64,000 bases of DNA, taken from Betaproteobacteria bacterium. GTDB lineage: Bacteria; Pseudomonadota; Gammaproteobacteria; Burkholderiales; Casimicrobiaceae. Positions 1 through 8,579 of the stretch are shown piece after piece (the first letter of the stretch is position 1; every line of letters begins with the position of its first letter). The stretch lies in assembly GCA_016720425.1 (NCBI GenBank), contig JADKKQ010000003.1, forward strand, positions 124,001 to 188,000, read 5' to 3'. The notes under the pieces are model-generated. The model ran no database searches. It saw nothing but the letters and a program-made list of their open reading frames with translations, and had not been told where the DNA came from. The translations under genes were made by a program, and so were the position numbers.

Positions 1-386
1 GTCAGGCTCGCCGGCAGGCCGGCGCCACCGAGCGAGAAATCGCGGGTGTTCGCCTTGTCGTTGCCGACGTCCATGTAGACGATGTCGTTGAGCACGCCCC
101 AGCGCCCGTTGTGGACGTCGAGCGTGCCCATGAACACCATCTTGAGGTTCTCGATGATCGTCTCGGCGTTGACGTTGAGTCCCGAACCGCCGGTGTCCGC
201 CGGGTAGGACGTCTGCCCGCTGAAGCCCGGAAACCAGCCGTACAACGTCAGGTTGGTCTGCCAGACGTCGGCCTTGGGCGTCGCCTGTGCCTGGGCAGCG
301 ATCGGCTGGGCAACCAGCGCGGCCGCCGCCAGTGCCGCCGCCACCGTGCTGGCCGGGCGAAGCTTGGACGTGATCGATGCGAACAT
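1..386 (-). CDS. Outer-membrane beta-barrel-like protein, 3' end cut by window edge
   Basis: Read on the minus strand from ATG 386 the frame stays open to base 1, giving 128 residues of a protein that continues outside the window. The start has a good Shine-Dalgarno (AGGAGA about 8 bases upstream). Residues 1-34 look like a signal peptide: basic start (MFASITSKLRP), a long Ala/Val-rich core, and a likely cut after AQAQA. The mature start is rich in alternating aromatic and polar residues (WQTNLTLYGWFPGFSGQT), which is typical of the first strands of an outer-membrane beta-barrel. An outer-membrane location is inferred; I cannot name the family from this fragment. It is divergent from the Nudix gene at 582. 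Confidence 0.7.
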   Translation of the reverse strand, partial: MFASITSKLRPASTVAAALAAAALVAQPIAAQAQATPKADVWQTNLTLYGWFPGFSGQTSYPADTGGSGLNVNAETIIENLKMVFMGTLDVHNGRWGVLNDIVYMDVGNDKANTRDFSLGGAGLPASL

Positions 387-527
387 GGGGTCTGTCTCCT
401 GTCTGGGGATGGGCGTGCGGCGGAGGGGCCGGTCGGCGAACGGCGAATTGTCGCCTACACCGCGCTGGCCGGCAACGCCCGGGCGCGGCGCGTGCGCGCG
501 GTGCCGAGCCGGCGGTGCCGCTCGCGC

Positions 528-533
528 TATGAT
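528..533 (+). promoter_or_regulatory. Possible -10 box (TATGAT) for the Nudix gene
   Basis: TATGAT lies 48 bases before the ATG at 582 in an otherwise very GC-rich stretch. I see no convincing -35 at 16-18 bases upstream, so this is tentative. Confidence 0.25.
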
Positions 534-581
534 CCGACAGTGCGCGTGCCCGTTGACCCGCGCGTCGCTTTGCACTGTCCG

Positions 582-1253
582 ATGACGCTGCCCTTGTTCC
601 GACTCCCCGCTGCCGCCCGGCGCGACTGGCTGCGGGAGGCGCTGACCCGCCCGCCGCCGGCATCGGCGAAGAATCTTTCCGACGGATTTCGCCTGCCGGG
701 GCGCCAGGGTGAGCCCACGCCGGCCGCGGTGCTGGTGCCGCTGGTCGATCGACCGGCGGGCCTGCAGGTGCTGCTCACCCAGCGCACCGCGCACCTTTCC
801 GACCACGCCGGGCAGATCAGCTTCCCTGGCGGGCGGGCCGAGCCCTCCGACCCGTCGCTGGCCGCGACCGCGCTGCGCGAGACCGAGGAAGAGGTCGGTC
901 TGCCGGCTGCCACCGTCAGCGTGCTGGGATGCCTGCCCGACTACGAAACGGTGACCGGCTTCCGGGTGACGCCGGTGGTCGGCTGGGTGGACCCGCCCTT
1001 CACGCTCCGGCCCGACCCGTTCGAGGTGGCCGACGTTTTCGAGGTCCCGCTCGACTTCCTGCTCGACCCCGCGCACCAGCAACGGCATTTCCGGATGCTG
1101 GGCGAGACGCGCCGCGACTACTGGGCGATCCCCTGGAAGGATCGCTACATCTGGGGCGCGACGGCGGCGATGCTGGTGATCCTCGCCCGGACGCTGCGCG
1201 GCGGCGGTGAGCCCCTGCCTCTGTCCTCCCTGTCCTCTCCCCTGATCCTCTGA
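582..1253 (+). CDS. Nudix CoA pyrophosphatase (NudL/YeaB family)
   Basis: 223 residues. Predicted to hydrolyse coenzyme A or acyl-CoA to phosphopantetheine and 3',5'-ADP, a housekeeping role in the cytosol. Residues 64-81 carry the family-specific stretch LLTQRT...HAGQISFPGG. The Nudix box follows at about 82-106, starting GGRAEP and ending RETEEEVGL, with the metal-binding glutamates present. The ATG at 582 is chosen because the homologous region starts directly after it; the frame is open further upstream but that part is not protein-like. The tail after about residue 200 (PLSSLSSPLIL) is encoded by a CT-rich degenerate repeat and may be a read-through extension of the normal end. Confidence 0.88.
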   Translation: MTLPLFRLPAAARRDWLREALTRPPPASAKNLSDGFRLPGRQGEPTPAAVLVPLVDRPAGLQVLLTQRTAHLSDHAGQISFPGGRAEPSDPSLAATALRETEEEVGLPAATVSVLGCLPDYETVTGFRVTPVVGWVDPPFTLRPDPFEVADVFEVPLDFLLDPAHQQRHFRMLGETRRDYWAIPWKDRYIWGATAAMLVILARTLRGGGEPLPLSSLSSPLIL

Positions 1254-1280
1254 TCCCTGATCCCCGATCCTCTGCCACCC

Positions 1281-2162
1281 ATGCCCCTGACCGCCACCGA
1301 GCCGCGCCGCGCCCACCTCTGCAGCCTGTCGGCGCACGGATTCCATCGCGTCAACTATTGGGACTGGGGCGACCCGGGCAATCCCCGCGTCGCGATCTGC
1401 GTCCACGGGCTCGCGCGCAACGGGCGCGACTTCGACGTGCTGGCCGAGGCGCTGTCGTCGACGCACCGGGTGCTCGCCGTCGACATGCCGGGACGCGGCG
1501 ACAGCGAGTGGCTCGCCGACGCCAACGACTACGGCTTCCCGACCTATTTCACGACGCTGACGGCGCTGATCGCCCGCAGCGGTGCCGATACGGTCGACTG
1601 GATCGGCACGTCGATGGGCGGGCTGCTCGGCATGGCGATGGCGGCGCAGCCCGGCAGCCCGATTGCGCGCCTGGTCGTCAACGACGTCGGGCCCGTCATC
1701 GAGGCCGAGGCACTCGCGCGCATCGCCACCTACGTCGGACTCGACCCGAAGTTCGCGAGCCTGGCCGAGGGCGAGCGCTACATCCGGACCGTCTCCGCGC
1801 CGTTCGGTGCCTTGACCGACGAGCAGTGGCACCACCTCACCGCCAGCAACGTCCGGGAGCGCGCGGACGGGCGCTGGGGACTGGCCTACGATCCCGGCAT
1901 TGCGGTGCCGTTCCGGGCCGCACCGGCGCCGTCCGACCTGTGGGGACTGTGGGACGCGATCCGCTGCCCGACGCTGCTGCTGCGCGGGGCGGAGTCCGAC
2001 CTCCTCTCCGCGGCGACGGCGGCCGCGATGCGCAGTCGCGGCCCGCGCCCGGCGGTGATCGAGTTTCCCGGGGTGGGTCACGCGCCGATGCTGCTCGATG
2101 CGACGCAGATCGCGCCGGTCGTCGCCTTCCTGCGCGAGCGAATGGCGGCGCCGGGCCCCTGA
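1281..2162 (+). CDS. Alpha/beta-hydrolase fold protein
   Basis: 293 residues. The oxyanion-region motif CVHGLARNGRDF is at about 40-51. The nucleophile elbow GTSMGG puts Ser at 111. A likely acid is the Asp in LRGAESDLL near 240, and the catalytic His is in GVGHAPML near 267, so the triad is complete. There is no signal peptide, so it should be cytosolic. The substrate cannot be named: the family includes esterases, meta-cleavage hydrolases and haloperoxidase-like enzymes. The start is 27 bases after the Nudix stop, with no clear Shine-Dalgarno, and the two genes are probably co-transcribed. Confidence 0.85.
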   Translation: MPLTATEPRRAHLCSLSAHGFHRVNYWDWGDPGNPRVAICVHGLARNGRDFDVLAEALSSTHRVLAVDMPGRGDSEWLADANDYGFPTYFTTLTALIARSGADTVDWIGTSMGGLLGMAMAAQPGSPIARLVVNDVGPVIEAEALARIATYVGLDPKFASLAEGERYIRTVSAPFGALTDEQWHHLTASNVRERADGRWGLAYDPGIAVPFRAAPAPSDLWGLWDAIRCPTLLLRGAESDLLSAATAAAMRSRGPRPAVIEFPGVGHAPMLLDATQIAPVVAFLRERMAAPGP

Positions 2163-2206
2163 CCGCCGGCGACGCCAGCGCGAAGCCGGGACAGCGCGGC
2201 ATCGCT

Positions 2207-2212
2207 TACAAT
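2207..2212 (+). promoter_or_regulatory. Possible -10 box (TACAAT)
   Basis: GCTTACAATG precedes the ATG at 2234 by about 21 bases. The same TACAAT hexamer sits before several other starts in this window (17799, 48469, 57961), which supports a real -10 element. No good -35 is visible. Confidence 0.35.
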
Positions 2213-2233
2213 GCAGTTCGAACCCCTGCGTCC

Positions 2234-3784
2234 ATGATGCTGCGCCTCAGCCTTCCACCGATCGACAGTCATCCGGCCAGCGCGCCGGAAACGAAGCCGT
2301 CCAAGGTCAAGGCCTGGCTGGACGGACTGCTGCGGCAACCCTCCCCGGTCGAGACGGCGCGAATCGTCGGCGATGCGCTGGCCGCGACCAACCGCGTCGG
2401 CATGGCCGACTCGCGGCGGCTGGAGATCGCCGAACTGTACTGGTCGGCGGCGAACACGCTGTGGCCGATCCTGGAGCAGCAGTTCGCCCGCGCGGTGCAG
2501 CCGCTCGACGGTGTTCCGCTCGACGCCGCGAAGGCGGCGCTGACGCTGGCCAACGAGATGTCGGTCGCCTACAAGCACCTGCTGGTCCGCGAGTCGGAGC
2601 GCCGTCTGGTGCTGACCGGTCCGCGCCTGCTGCTGGCGCTGGTGCATCGCTGCCTGCAGTGCACGGCGCGCATCCTCGTCAACAGCTACCTCTCCTACGC
2701 GCCGGTGCCGCCCAAGACCTGGCTCGACGCGCACGCGGTCTACGCCTTCGCCAGCGAGCGGCACCTCAGCCAGCTCACCGTCAACGCGGAGACCGCCGAC
2801 ATGACGCCGGAGCGCGCGTACCTGCAGACGCTGCTGCTCGCGCTGGCGAATCCCTACGGCTTCCTGCCCGGCCAGCTCGCGACCGTGGCGCAATACCTGC
2901 AGGCACACTGCCATCTCGCCAAGCTCACCGAAGTCGCGCCGGTGCACCGGATGGCCAAGGCGGTGGCGATCGTTCCGGTGGGCCACGACTTCCCGCCGTT
3001 TTCGGCCAACAAGGGCGGCGCCGTCGAGGGCAGCAAGATCTACCTGCTCACCTACGATCTCGCCTTCCAGCTCCAGGAGCAGTTGCGCGCGCTCGAGGGC
3101 GGCGGACCGCCGCCGGCGGAGGTCGGTCGCGACGCGGCGGCGCGGGCGCACTACGTCGCGCTGCTGAAGCGGCTGCTGCGGCAATGGGCGATGCCGCCGG
3201 CGCGGCAGTTCAACCGCCTGCCGTCACGGGCGCGGGTGGTGATGTGCGCCGGCCTGGCGGGCGTCTGGCAGTACAGCCGCGGCGACCACGGCGGCGCCGC
3301 GCATCCGGCCCGCGGGCTGCCGGCAATGTCAACCTGCCAGATCCTCAACCACACGCCGGTCGGCTACGCGCTGCGGCAGACCGAGGGTCATCACGCCGCG
3401 CTGCGCATCGGCGACCTCATCGCGCTGCGGGTCGAGAGCAGGCCGGGACTGCAGGTCGCGATGATCCGCTGGTTCCGCAACACCTTCCGCGGCAGCGGAC
3501 TCGAGTTCGGCTGCGAACTGCTGTCCGAGGCGCCGGAAGCGGCGGCGGCGATCGCCGAGCACGCGTCGCCGGGCTCGCTGGCGCCGGTGGTGGTGCTGCC
3601 CGAGGAGCACGCCCCGGGCGGCGCCGACGGCGCCCCGCCGCAGATCATCGTCCCCGCGGGCGCGTTCCAGCTCGAGCAGGCGATCTCGCTGCGGCGGGGC
3701 GAGAACCCCGGATTCGCGGTGCTGACCAAGCTCGTCGAGCAGGGCCCCGGCTTCGAGCTCTACGAATACGTCGCGGTGTCCTGA
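2234..3784 (+). CDS. Conserved hypothetical protein with PilZ-like C-terminal region
   Basis: 516 residues, cytosolic, no membrane segments. Residues 1-330 are helical and rich in Leu and Ala, with no motif I can place. From about 370 the protein changes character: IGDLIALRVESRPGLQVAMI then IRWFRNTFRGSGLEFGCELL. That resembles the beta-barrel of PilZ-type cyclic-di-GMP proteins, although the classical RxxxR and (D/N)xSxxG pair is not clearly there. I therefore call the resemblance an inference. Two ATG codons (2234 and 2237) are possible starts. It is followed 3 bases after its stop by the DUF2069 gene, so the two are likely one transcript. Confidence 0.7.
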   Translation: MMLRLSLPPIDSHPASAPETKPSKVKAWLDGLLRQPSPVETARIVGDALAATNRVGMADSRRLEIAELYWSAANTLWPILEQQFARAVQPLDGVPLDAAKAALTLANEMSVAYKHLLVRESERRLVLTGPRLLLALVHRCLQCTARILVNSYLSYAPVPPKTWLDAHAVYAFASERHLSQLTVNAETADMTPERAYLQTLLLALANPYGFLPGQLATVAQYLQAHCHLAKLTEVAPVHRMAKAVAIVPVGHDFPPFSANKGGAVEGSKIYLLTYDLAFQLQEQLRALEGGGPPPAEVGRDAAARAHYVALLKRLLRQWAMPPARQFNRLPSRARVVMCAGLAGVWQYSRGDHGGAAHPARGLPAMSTCQILNHTPVGYALRQTEGHHAALRIGDLIALRVESRPGLQVAMIRWFRNTFRGSGLEFGCELLSEAPEAAAAIAEHASPGSLAPVVVLPEEHAPGGADGAPPQIIVPAGAFQLEQAISLRRGENPGFAVLTKLVEQGPGFELYEYVAVS

Positions 3785-3787
3785 ACG

Positions 3788-4180
3788 TTGGCCGAACCGC
3801 TGCCGTCCGCGGCCGAGCGTCCGCGCACCGTCGCCGGCGGTCGCTGGCTGCGCGTCGCCGTGGTCGCCAGCGCCGCGCTGACGCTGCTCGAGTTGCTGTG
3901 GGAAGCGTGGCTCGCCCCGCTGCGCCCGGGCGGATCGTGGCTGGTGCTGAAGGCGCTGCCGCTGGCGCTGCTCTGGCCCGCCGTCGCGCGGGGCGGCCTG
4001 AAGCCGCGGCAGGTCCTCGCCTTCGCGCTGCTGCCGTACTTCGCCGAGGCGCTGGTGCGCGGCGTCACCGAGGCCGGCCGCCACGCCCTGGTCGCCGGCA
4101 CTGCCGCCGCGCTCGCCGCGCTGGCGTTCGCCGCGCTGGTGTTGTCGTTTCGCGCCGAACGGCGCGGGCGCCGGCGCTGA
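3788..4180 (+). CDS. DUF2069 inner-membrane protein
   Basis: 130 residues starting with TTG directly after the previous stop. It has four hydrophobic stretches: about 22-42, 50-66, 74-90 and 100-122. The DUF2069 signature LKALPLALLWPAVARGG followed by LLPYFAEALVRGVTEAG is clear. The tail is Arg-rich (RAERRGRRR), which would stay on the cytoplasmic side. Function is unknown for this family; it is widespread in beta- and gammaproteobacteria. An upstream ATG in this frame is absent, which supports the TTG start. Confidence 0.75.
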   Translation: MAEPLPSAAERPRTVAGGRWLRVAVVASAALTLLELLWEAWLAPLRPGGSWLVLKALPLALLWPAVARGGLKPRQVLAFALLPYFAEALVRGVTEAGRHALVAGTAAALAALAFAALVLSFRAERRGRRR

Positions 4181-4195
4181 GGCCGGGTGAGCCTC

Positions 4196-5149
4196 TCAGT
4201 CGCTCGCCGCGGCGTCGGCCTCCGCCGCGCCGCTCAATCCCCGGGGCAGCGGAAAGACCACGTGTTCGGGGGCACCCTCGAGTTCACGCACCGAGACCGC
4301 GCCCATCGCGCGCAGGCGCGCCAGCACCTCCTGCACCAGCACGTCCGGCGCCGACGCCCCCGCGGTCACCCCGACGCGGCGCCTGCCAGCGATCCACGCC
4401 GGATCGAGCTCGTCGGCGCGATCGACCATGTGGGCGGGCGTGCCGCGATTGGCCGCGACCTCGCGCAGGCGGTTGGAGTTCGAGCTGTTGGGGCTGCCGA
4501 CGACGATCACCACGTCGACTTCGCGCGCCATCAGCTTGACCGCGTCCTGCCGGTTCTGCGTCGCGTAGCAGATGTCGTCCTTTTTCGGACCGACGATCGC
4601 CGGGTAACGGGCCTTCAGCGCGGCGACGATCCCGGCCGCATCGTCGACCGACAGCGTCGTCTGCGTCACGTAGGCGAGCGGCACCGACGGCGACAGCGCC
4701 AGCCGCGCAACGTCGGCGACCGACTCGACCAGGTGGATGCCGGCGTCGGACTGGCCCATCGTGCCCTCGACTTCCGGGTGCCCGGCGTGGCCGATCATCA
4801 CGATCTCGCGGCCCTGGCCGCGCATCTTGGCCACTTCGACGTGGACCTTGGTGACCAGCGGACAGGTCGCGTCGAACACCCGCAGCCCGCGCGCCTCGGC
4901 GTCGGCACGCACCGCCCGCGAGACGCCGTGGGCCGAGAAGATCACCGTGCTGCCGCGGGGAATCGCCGCCAGGTCGTCGACGAAGATCGCGCCCTTGGCC
5001 TTGAGGTCGTCGACGACGAACCGGTTGTGGACGACCTCGTGCCGGACGTAGATCGGTGCGCCGAAGCGCCGCAGCGCCTCCTCGACGATGGCGATCGCCC
5101 GGTCGACACCGGCGCAGAATCCGCGGGGATTGGCGAGCAGGACGTCCAT
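4196..5149 (-). CDS. ispH: 4-hydroxy-3-methylbut-2-enyl diphosphate reductase
   Basis: 317 residues. Last enzyme of the MEP isoprenoid pathway: reduces HMBPP to IPP and DMAPP using a [4Fe-4S] cluster. The three cluster cysteines are visible in RGFCAGVDRA (Cys12), FDATCPLV (near 95) and DDICYATQNR (near 195). Substrate-binding histidines appear in RHEVVHN and GHAGHPE, and the SSNSNRLREVA loop is intact. The ATG overlaps the lspA stop (TGATG), so translation is probably coupled. It is the last gene of ribF-ileS-lspA-ispH. The C-terminus has a short Ala/Asp-rich extension. Confidence 0.97.
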   Translation of the reverse strand: MDVLLANPRGFCAGVDRAIAIVEEALRRFGAPIYVRHEVVHNRFVVDDLKAKGAIFVDDLAAIPRGSTVIFSAHGVSRAVRADAEARGLRVFDATCPLVTKVHVEVAKMRGQGREIVMIGHAGHPEVEGTMGQSDAGIHLVESVADVARLALSPSVPLAYVTQTTLSVDDAAGIVAALKARYPAIVGPKKDDICYATQNRQDAVKLMAREVDVVIVVGSPNSSNSNRLREVAANRGTPAHMVDRADELDPAWIAGRRRVGVTAGASAPDVLVQEVLARLRAMGAVSVRELEGAPEHVVFPLPRGLSGAAEADAAASD

Positions 5150-5688
5150 CAGCGATTCCCCGGCGGTGCCGGCGGCGCGGGAGCGCGGCGCTGGCGGAAG
5201 CTGTCGACGATGAGCAGTGCCGCGCCGACGGTGATCGCCGAGTCGGCGACGTTGAACGCGGGGTAGAACCAGCCCGCGTAGTGGAACAGCAGGAAGTCGA
5301 CCACCTTGCCCAGCGCCAGGCGGTCGTAGAGATTGCCCAGCGCGCCGCCGAGGATCAGCGCCAGGCCGAGACAGTAGACGCGGTCGCCGCCGCGCCGCAA
5401 CAGCCAGGTGATGATCGCGACGGCGACCGCCGCAACGGCGGCGAAGAACCACCGCTGCCAGCCGCCTGCGCCGGCGAGGAAACTGAACGCGGCGCCGGTG
5501 TTGAAGGCGAGCACCAGGCTGAAGAATCCGGTCAGCGGCAACTCCTGCCCCGGCCGGAAGCTGCCCAGGACCAGCGCCTTGGTCGCCTGGTCGACGACGA
5601 CGACGGCGGCGGCGACGACCAGCCAGCGCCACCAGCGCGCCGTCGCGGGCAGTGGCACGGCGGCAGCGGCGGGCGCGGTGTCGGTCAC
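5149..5688 (-). CDS. lspA: Lipoprotein signal peptidase II
   Basis: 179 residues, inner-membrane aspartyl protease that removes signal peptides from diacylated prolipoproteins. Four membrane helices are visible. The catalytic aspartates sit in the two conserved boxes: GNLYDRL (about 120) and AFNVADSAI (about 148). The N-terminal VVVDQATK motif is also present. The protein has a Pro/Ala-rich tail after about 168. Its ATG is 13 bases after the ileS stop and its own stop overlaps the ispH start. Confidence 0.96.
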   Translation of the reverse strand: MTDTAPAAAAVPLPATARWWRWLVVAAAVVVVDQATKALVLGSFRPGQELPLTGFFSLVLAFNTGAAFSFLAGAGGWQRWFFAAVAAVAVAIITWLLRRGGDRVYCLGLALILGGALGNLYDRLALGKVVDFLLFHYAGWFYPAFNVADSAITVGAALLIVDSFRQRRAPAPPAPPGNR

Positions 5689-5701
5689 GGCGGATCTGAC
5701 C

Positions 5702-8548
5702 TCAGGCGCAGCGCCGCGGTTCCCCGGCGCCGAAGAGATTGGCCGTGCAGCGGCCGCACAGCGCGGGGTGGGCGGGGTCGTGGCCGACGTCGGCGCGATA
5801 GTGCCAGCAGCGATCGCACTTCGGCGCCGTCGACGGATGCACGGCGATGCCGAGCGCCGCGCCGGGCTCGACCCGCGCCGCCGAGGTGATCAGCACCAGC
5901 CGCAGGTCGTCGCCGAGCGCGGCGAGCGCCGCGTGGTCGTCCGGCGGCGCGGTGATCGTCACCTCGGCCTGCAGCGACGAGCCGATCCGGCCCTGCATGC
6001 GCAGCGCTTCCAGTTCCTTCAGCACGCCGGCGCGGACCGCAAGGATCCGCGTCCACTTCGTGATCAGCGCCGGCGCGTCGTCCTGCCGCGGTGGCGTGTC
6101 GATCCACTCGCTGCAGAACACCGAGCGCGCCTCGGGATGGACGATCGCCCAGGCTTCTTCGGCGGTGAACGAGAGGATCGGCGCCATCAGCTCCAGCAGC
6201 AGGTCGCGGATCGCGGCCAGCGCGGTCTGCGCCGAGCGCCGCGCGAGCGAGTCGCGGTGCGCGGTATACAGCCGGTCCTTGAGCACGTCGAGGTAGAAGC
6301 CGCCCAGGTCCTCGGAGCAGTAGGTCTGCAGCCGCTGGACGACGGTGTGGAACTCGAAGCGGGCGTAGTCGGCGCGAACCGCGTCGGCCATTGCCCGCGC
6401 AGCGGCCAGCGCGTAGCGGTCGACCTCCAACAGCGAGGCGTTGGCGACCGCGTGCTGCGCCGGGTCGAAGTCGGCGGTGTTCGCGAGCAGGAAGCGCAGC
6501 GTGTTGCGGATGCGGCGATAGCTCTCGACCACGCGCTTCAGGATCTCGTCGGAGATCGACATGTCGCCGGAGTAGTCGGTGGCCGCCACCCACAGCCGCA
6601 GGATCTCGGCGCCCAGCGTTCCGGCCACCTTCTGCGGCGCGACCACGTTGCCCTTCGACTTCGACATCTTCTTGCCGTCGCCGTCGACGACGAAGCCGTG
6701 GGTGAGCAGCGCCTTGTACGGCGGCACGCCGTTCAGCATGCAGGAGACGAGCAGCGACGAGTGGAACCAGCCGCGGTGCTGGTCGGAGCCCTCGAGGTAG
6801 AGGTCGGCCGGAAAGCCGGTTTCCTGCGGGTGCGAGCCGGCGCCGGTCTCGCGTCCCCGCGGCCCGCCCATCACCGTCTGGTGCGTCGCGCCGGAGTCGA
6901 ACCAGACGTCCAGCGTGTCGGTGAGCTTGCGGTAGCGCGTCGCGTCGACGCCGAAGTCCTCGGCGCTCGCGCGGAACCAACTCTCGATGCCGCCCTCCTC
7001 CACCCGGGCCGCCGCACGTTCGAGCAGCGCCGGCGTGTCGGGGTGCAGCGCGTCGGTGCTGCGGTCGACGAAGAACGGCAGCGGCACGCCCCACTGCCGC
7101 TGCCGCGACAGCGTCCAGTCGGGACGGTTGGCGATCATCCCGTGCAGCCGGGCCTTGCCCCAGGACGGATAGAAGGCCGTGGCCTCGATGCCCGCCAGCG
7201 CGGTCTCGCGCAGCGTCCGCGCCGGCTTGGCGCCGTCGCGACCCGGCACCTCGTCCATCGCGGCGAACCACTGCGTGGTCGCGCGATAGATGACCGGCGT
7301 CTTGTGCCGCCAGCAGTGCATGTAGCTGTGCGTGAACGGCTCGACGTGCAGCAGCGACCCGGTCTCGCGCATCTTGTCCACGATCAGCGGGTTCGCCTTC
7401 CAGATGTTCATCCCGCCGAAGAACGGCAGGCTGTCGACGTAGCGGCCGTCGCCCTGCACCGGGTTCAGGATCTCGTCGTCGGTCATCCCGTAGCGCCGGC
7501 ACGACTGGAAGTCCTCGATGCCGTAGGCCGGGGACGAGTGCACGATGCCGGTGCCCGCCTCGAGCGTCACGTAGTCGCCGAGATACACCGGCGAGGCGCG
7601 GTCGTAGAACGGATGGCGGAAGCGGATGTTCTCCAGCGCTGCGCCGCGCGCGGTGGCGAGCGTCCGGCCGGCGAGCCCGTAGCGCGCGAGACAGGCGTCG
7701 ACCAGGTCGACCGCGAGCAGCAGGTGGCCGCGCTCGGTCGCGACCAGCGCGTACTCGAAGTCGGGATGCGCGTTCAGCGCCTGATTGGCGGGAATCGTCC
7801 ACGGCGTCGTCGTCCAGATCACCGCCAGCACCACGCCGGGCGGCAGCGCGGCGAGGCCGAACGCCTGCGCGAGCCGCGCCCGCTCGGCGTCGTCGAGGGG
7901 AAAGGCGACGTCGATCGCGCTGTCCCGGCGATCCTCGTACTCGACCTCGGCCTCGGCCAGCGCGCTGCCGCAGTCGAAGCACCAGTTGACCGGCTTCAGG
8001 CCCCGGTACAGGTAGCCCTTCTCCAGCAGCCTGCCGAGCGTGCGGATCTCGTCGGCCTCGCTCTTGAACGCCATCGTCGTGTACGGGCGGTCCCAGTCGC
8101 CGATGACGCCGAGGCGCTCGAAGTCGGCCTTCTGCTGGACGATCTGCTCGGCGGCGTAGGCGCGGGCGAGCCGCTGCGTCTCGTCGACCGGGATGTGCTT
8201 GCCGTGCGTCTTCTCGATCTGCACCTCGATCGGCATGCCGTGGCAATCCCAGCCCGGCACGTAGGGCGCGTCGAAGCCGTCCATCGTCCGGCTCTTGACG
8301 ATGATGTCCTTGAGGATCTTGTTGAACGCGTGCCCGATGTGCAGGTCGCCGTTGGCGTACGGCGGCCCGTCGTGCAGCACGAAGCGCGGCCGCCCCTGCG
8401 CCGCGGCCCGGATGGCCGCGTAGACGCCGCGCTCGCGAAAGCCGCGCACCCACGCCGGCTCGCGCCGGGCGAGGTCGCCGCGCATCGGAAACGGCGTGTC
8501 CGGCAGGTTGAGGGTCGGTTTGTAGTCGGTCTTGCTCGAGTCTGGCAT
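5702..8548 (-). CDS. ileS: Isoleucyl-tRNA synthetase
   Basis: 948 residues, full length for the bacterial enzyme. It charges tRNA-Ile and edits Val-tRNA. The class I signature is HDGPPYANGDLHIGHA near residue 59, and the second is KKMSKSKGN near 610. The large CP1 editing insert lies between them (TTTPWTIPANQA). The C-terminal zinc finger is complete (CDRCWHY then CGRC). The start is an ATG 31 bases after the ribF stop. This order is the widely conserved ribF-ileS-lspA-ispH arrangement. Confidence 0.98.
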   Translation of the reverse strand: MPDSSKTDYKPTLNLPDTPFPMRGDLARREPAWVRGFRERGVYAAIRAAAQGRPRFVLHDGPPYANGDLHIGHAFNKILKDIIVKSRTMDGFDAPYVPGWDCHGMPIEVQIEKTHGKHIPVDETQRLARAYAAEQIVQQKADFERLGVIGDWDRPYTTMAFKSEADEIRTLGRLLEKGYLYRGLKPVNWCFDCGSALAEAEVEYEDRRDSAIDVAFPLDDAERARLAQAFGLAALPPGVVLAVIWTTTPWTIPANQALNAHPDFEYALVATERGHLLLAVDLVDACLARYGLAGRTLATARGAALENIRFRHPFYDRASPVYLGDYVTLEAGTGIVHSSPAYGIEDFQSCRRYGMTDDEILNPVQGDGRYVDSLPFFGGMNIWKANPLIVDKMRETGSLLHVEPFTHSYMHCWRHKTPVIYRATTQWFAAMDEVPGRDGAKPARTLRETALAGIEATAFYPSWGKARLHGMIANRPDWTLSRQRQWGVPLPFFVDRSTDALHPDTPALLERAAARVEEGGIESWFRASAEDFGVDATRYRKLTDTLDVWFDSGATHQTVMGGPRGRETGAGSHPQETGFPADLYLEGSDQHRGWFHSSLLVSCMLNGVPPYKALLTHGFVVDGDGKKMSKSKGNVVAPQKVAGTLGAEILRLWVAATDYSGDMSISDEILKRVVESYRRIRNTLRFLLANTADFDPAQHAVANASLLEVDRYALAAARAMADAVRADYARFEFHTVVQRLQTYCSEDLGGFYLDVLKDRLYTAHRDSLARRSAQTALAAIRDLLLELMAPILSFTAEEAWAIVHPEARSVFCSEWIDTPPRQDDAPALITKWTRILAVRAGVLKELEALRMQGRIGSSLQAEVTITAPPDDHAALAALGDDLRLVLITSAARVEPGAALGIAVHPSTAPKCDRCWHYRADVGHDPAHPALCGRCTANLFGAGEPRRCA

Positions 8549-8579
8549 CGCTGGATCGCCGGTTCGTGGTCGTTCGGGT

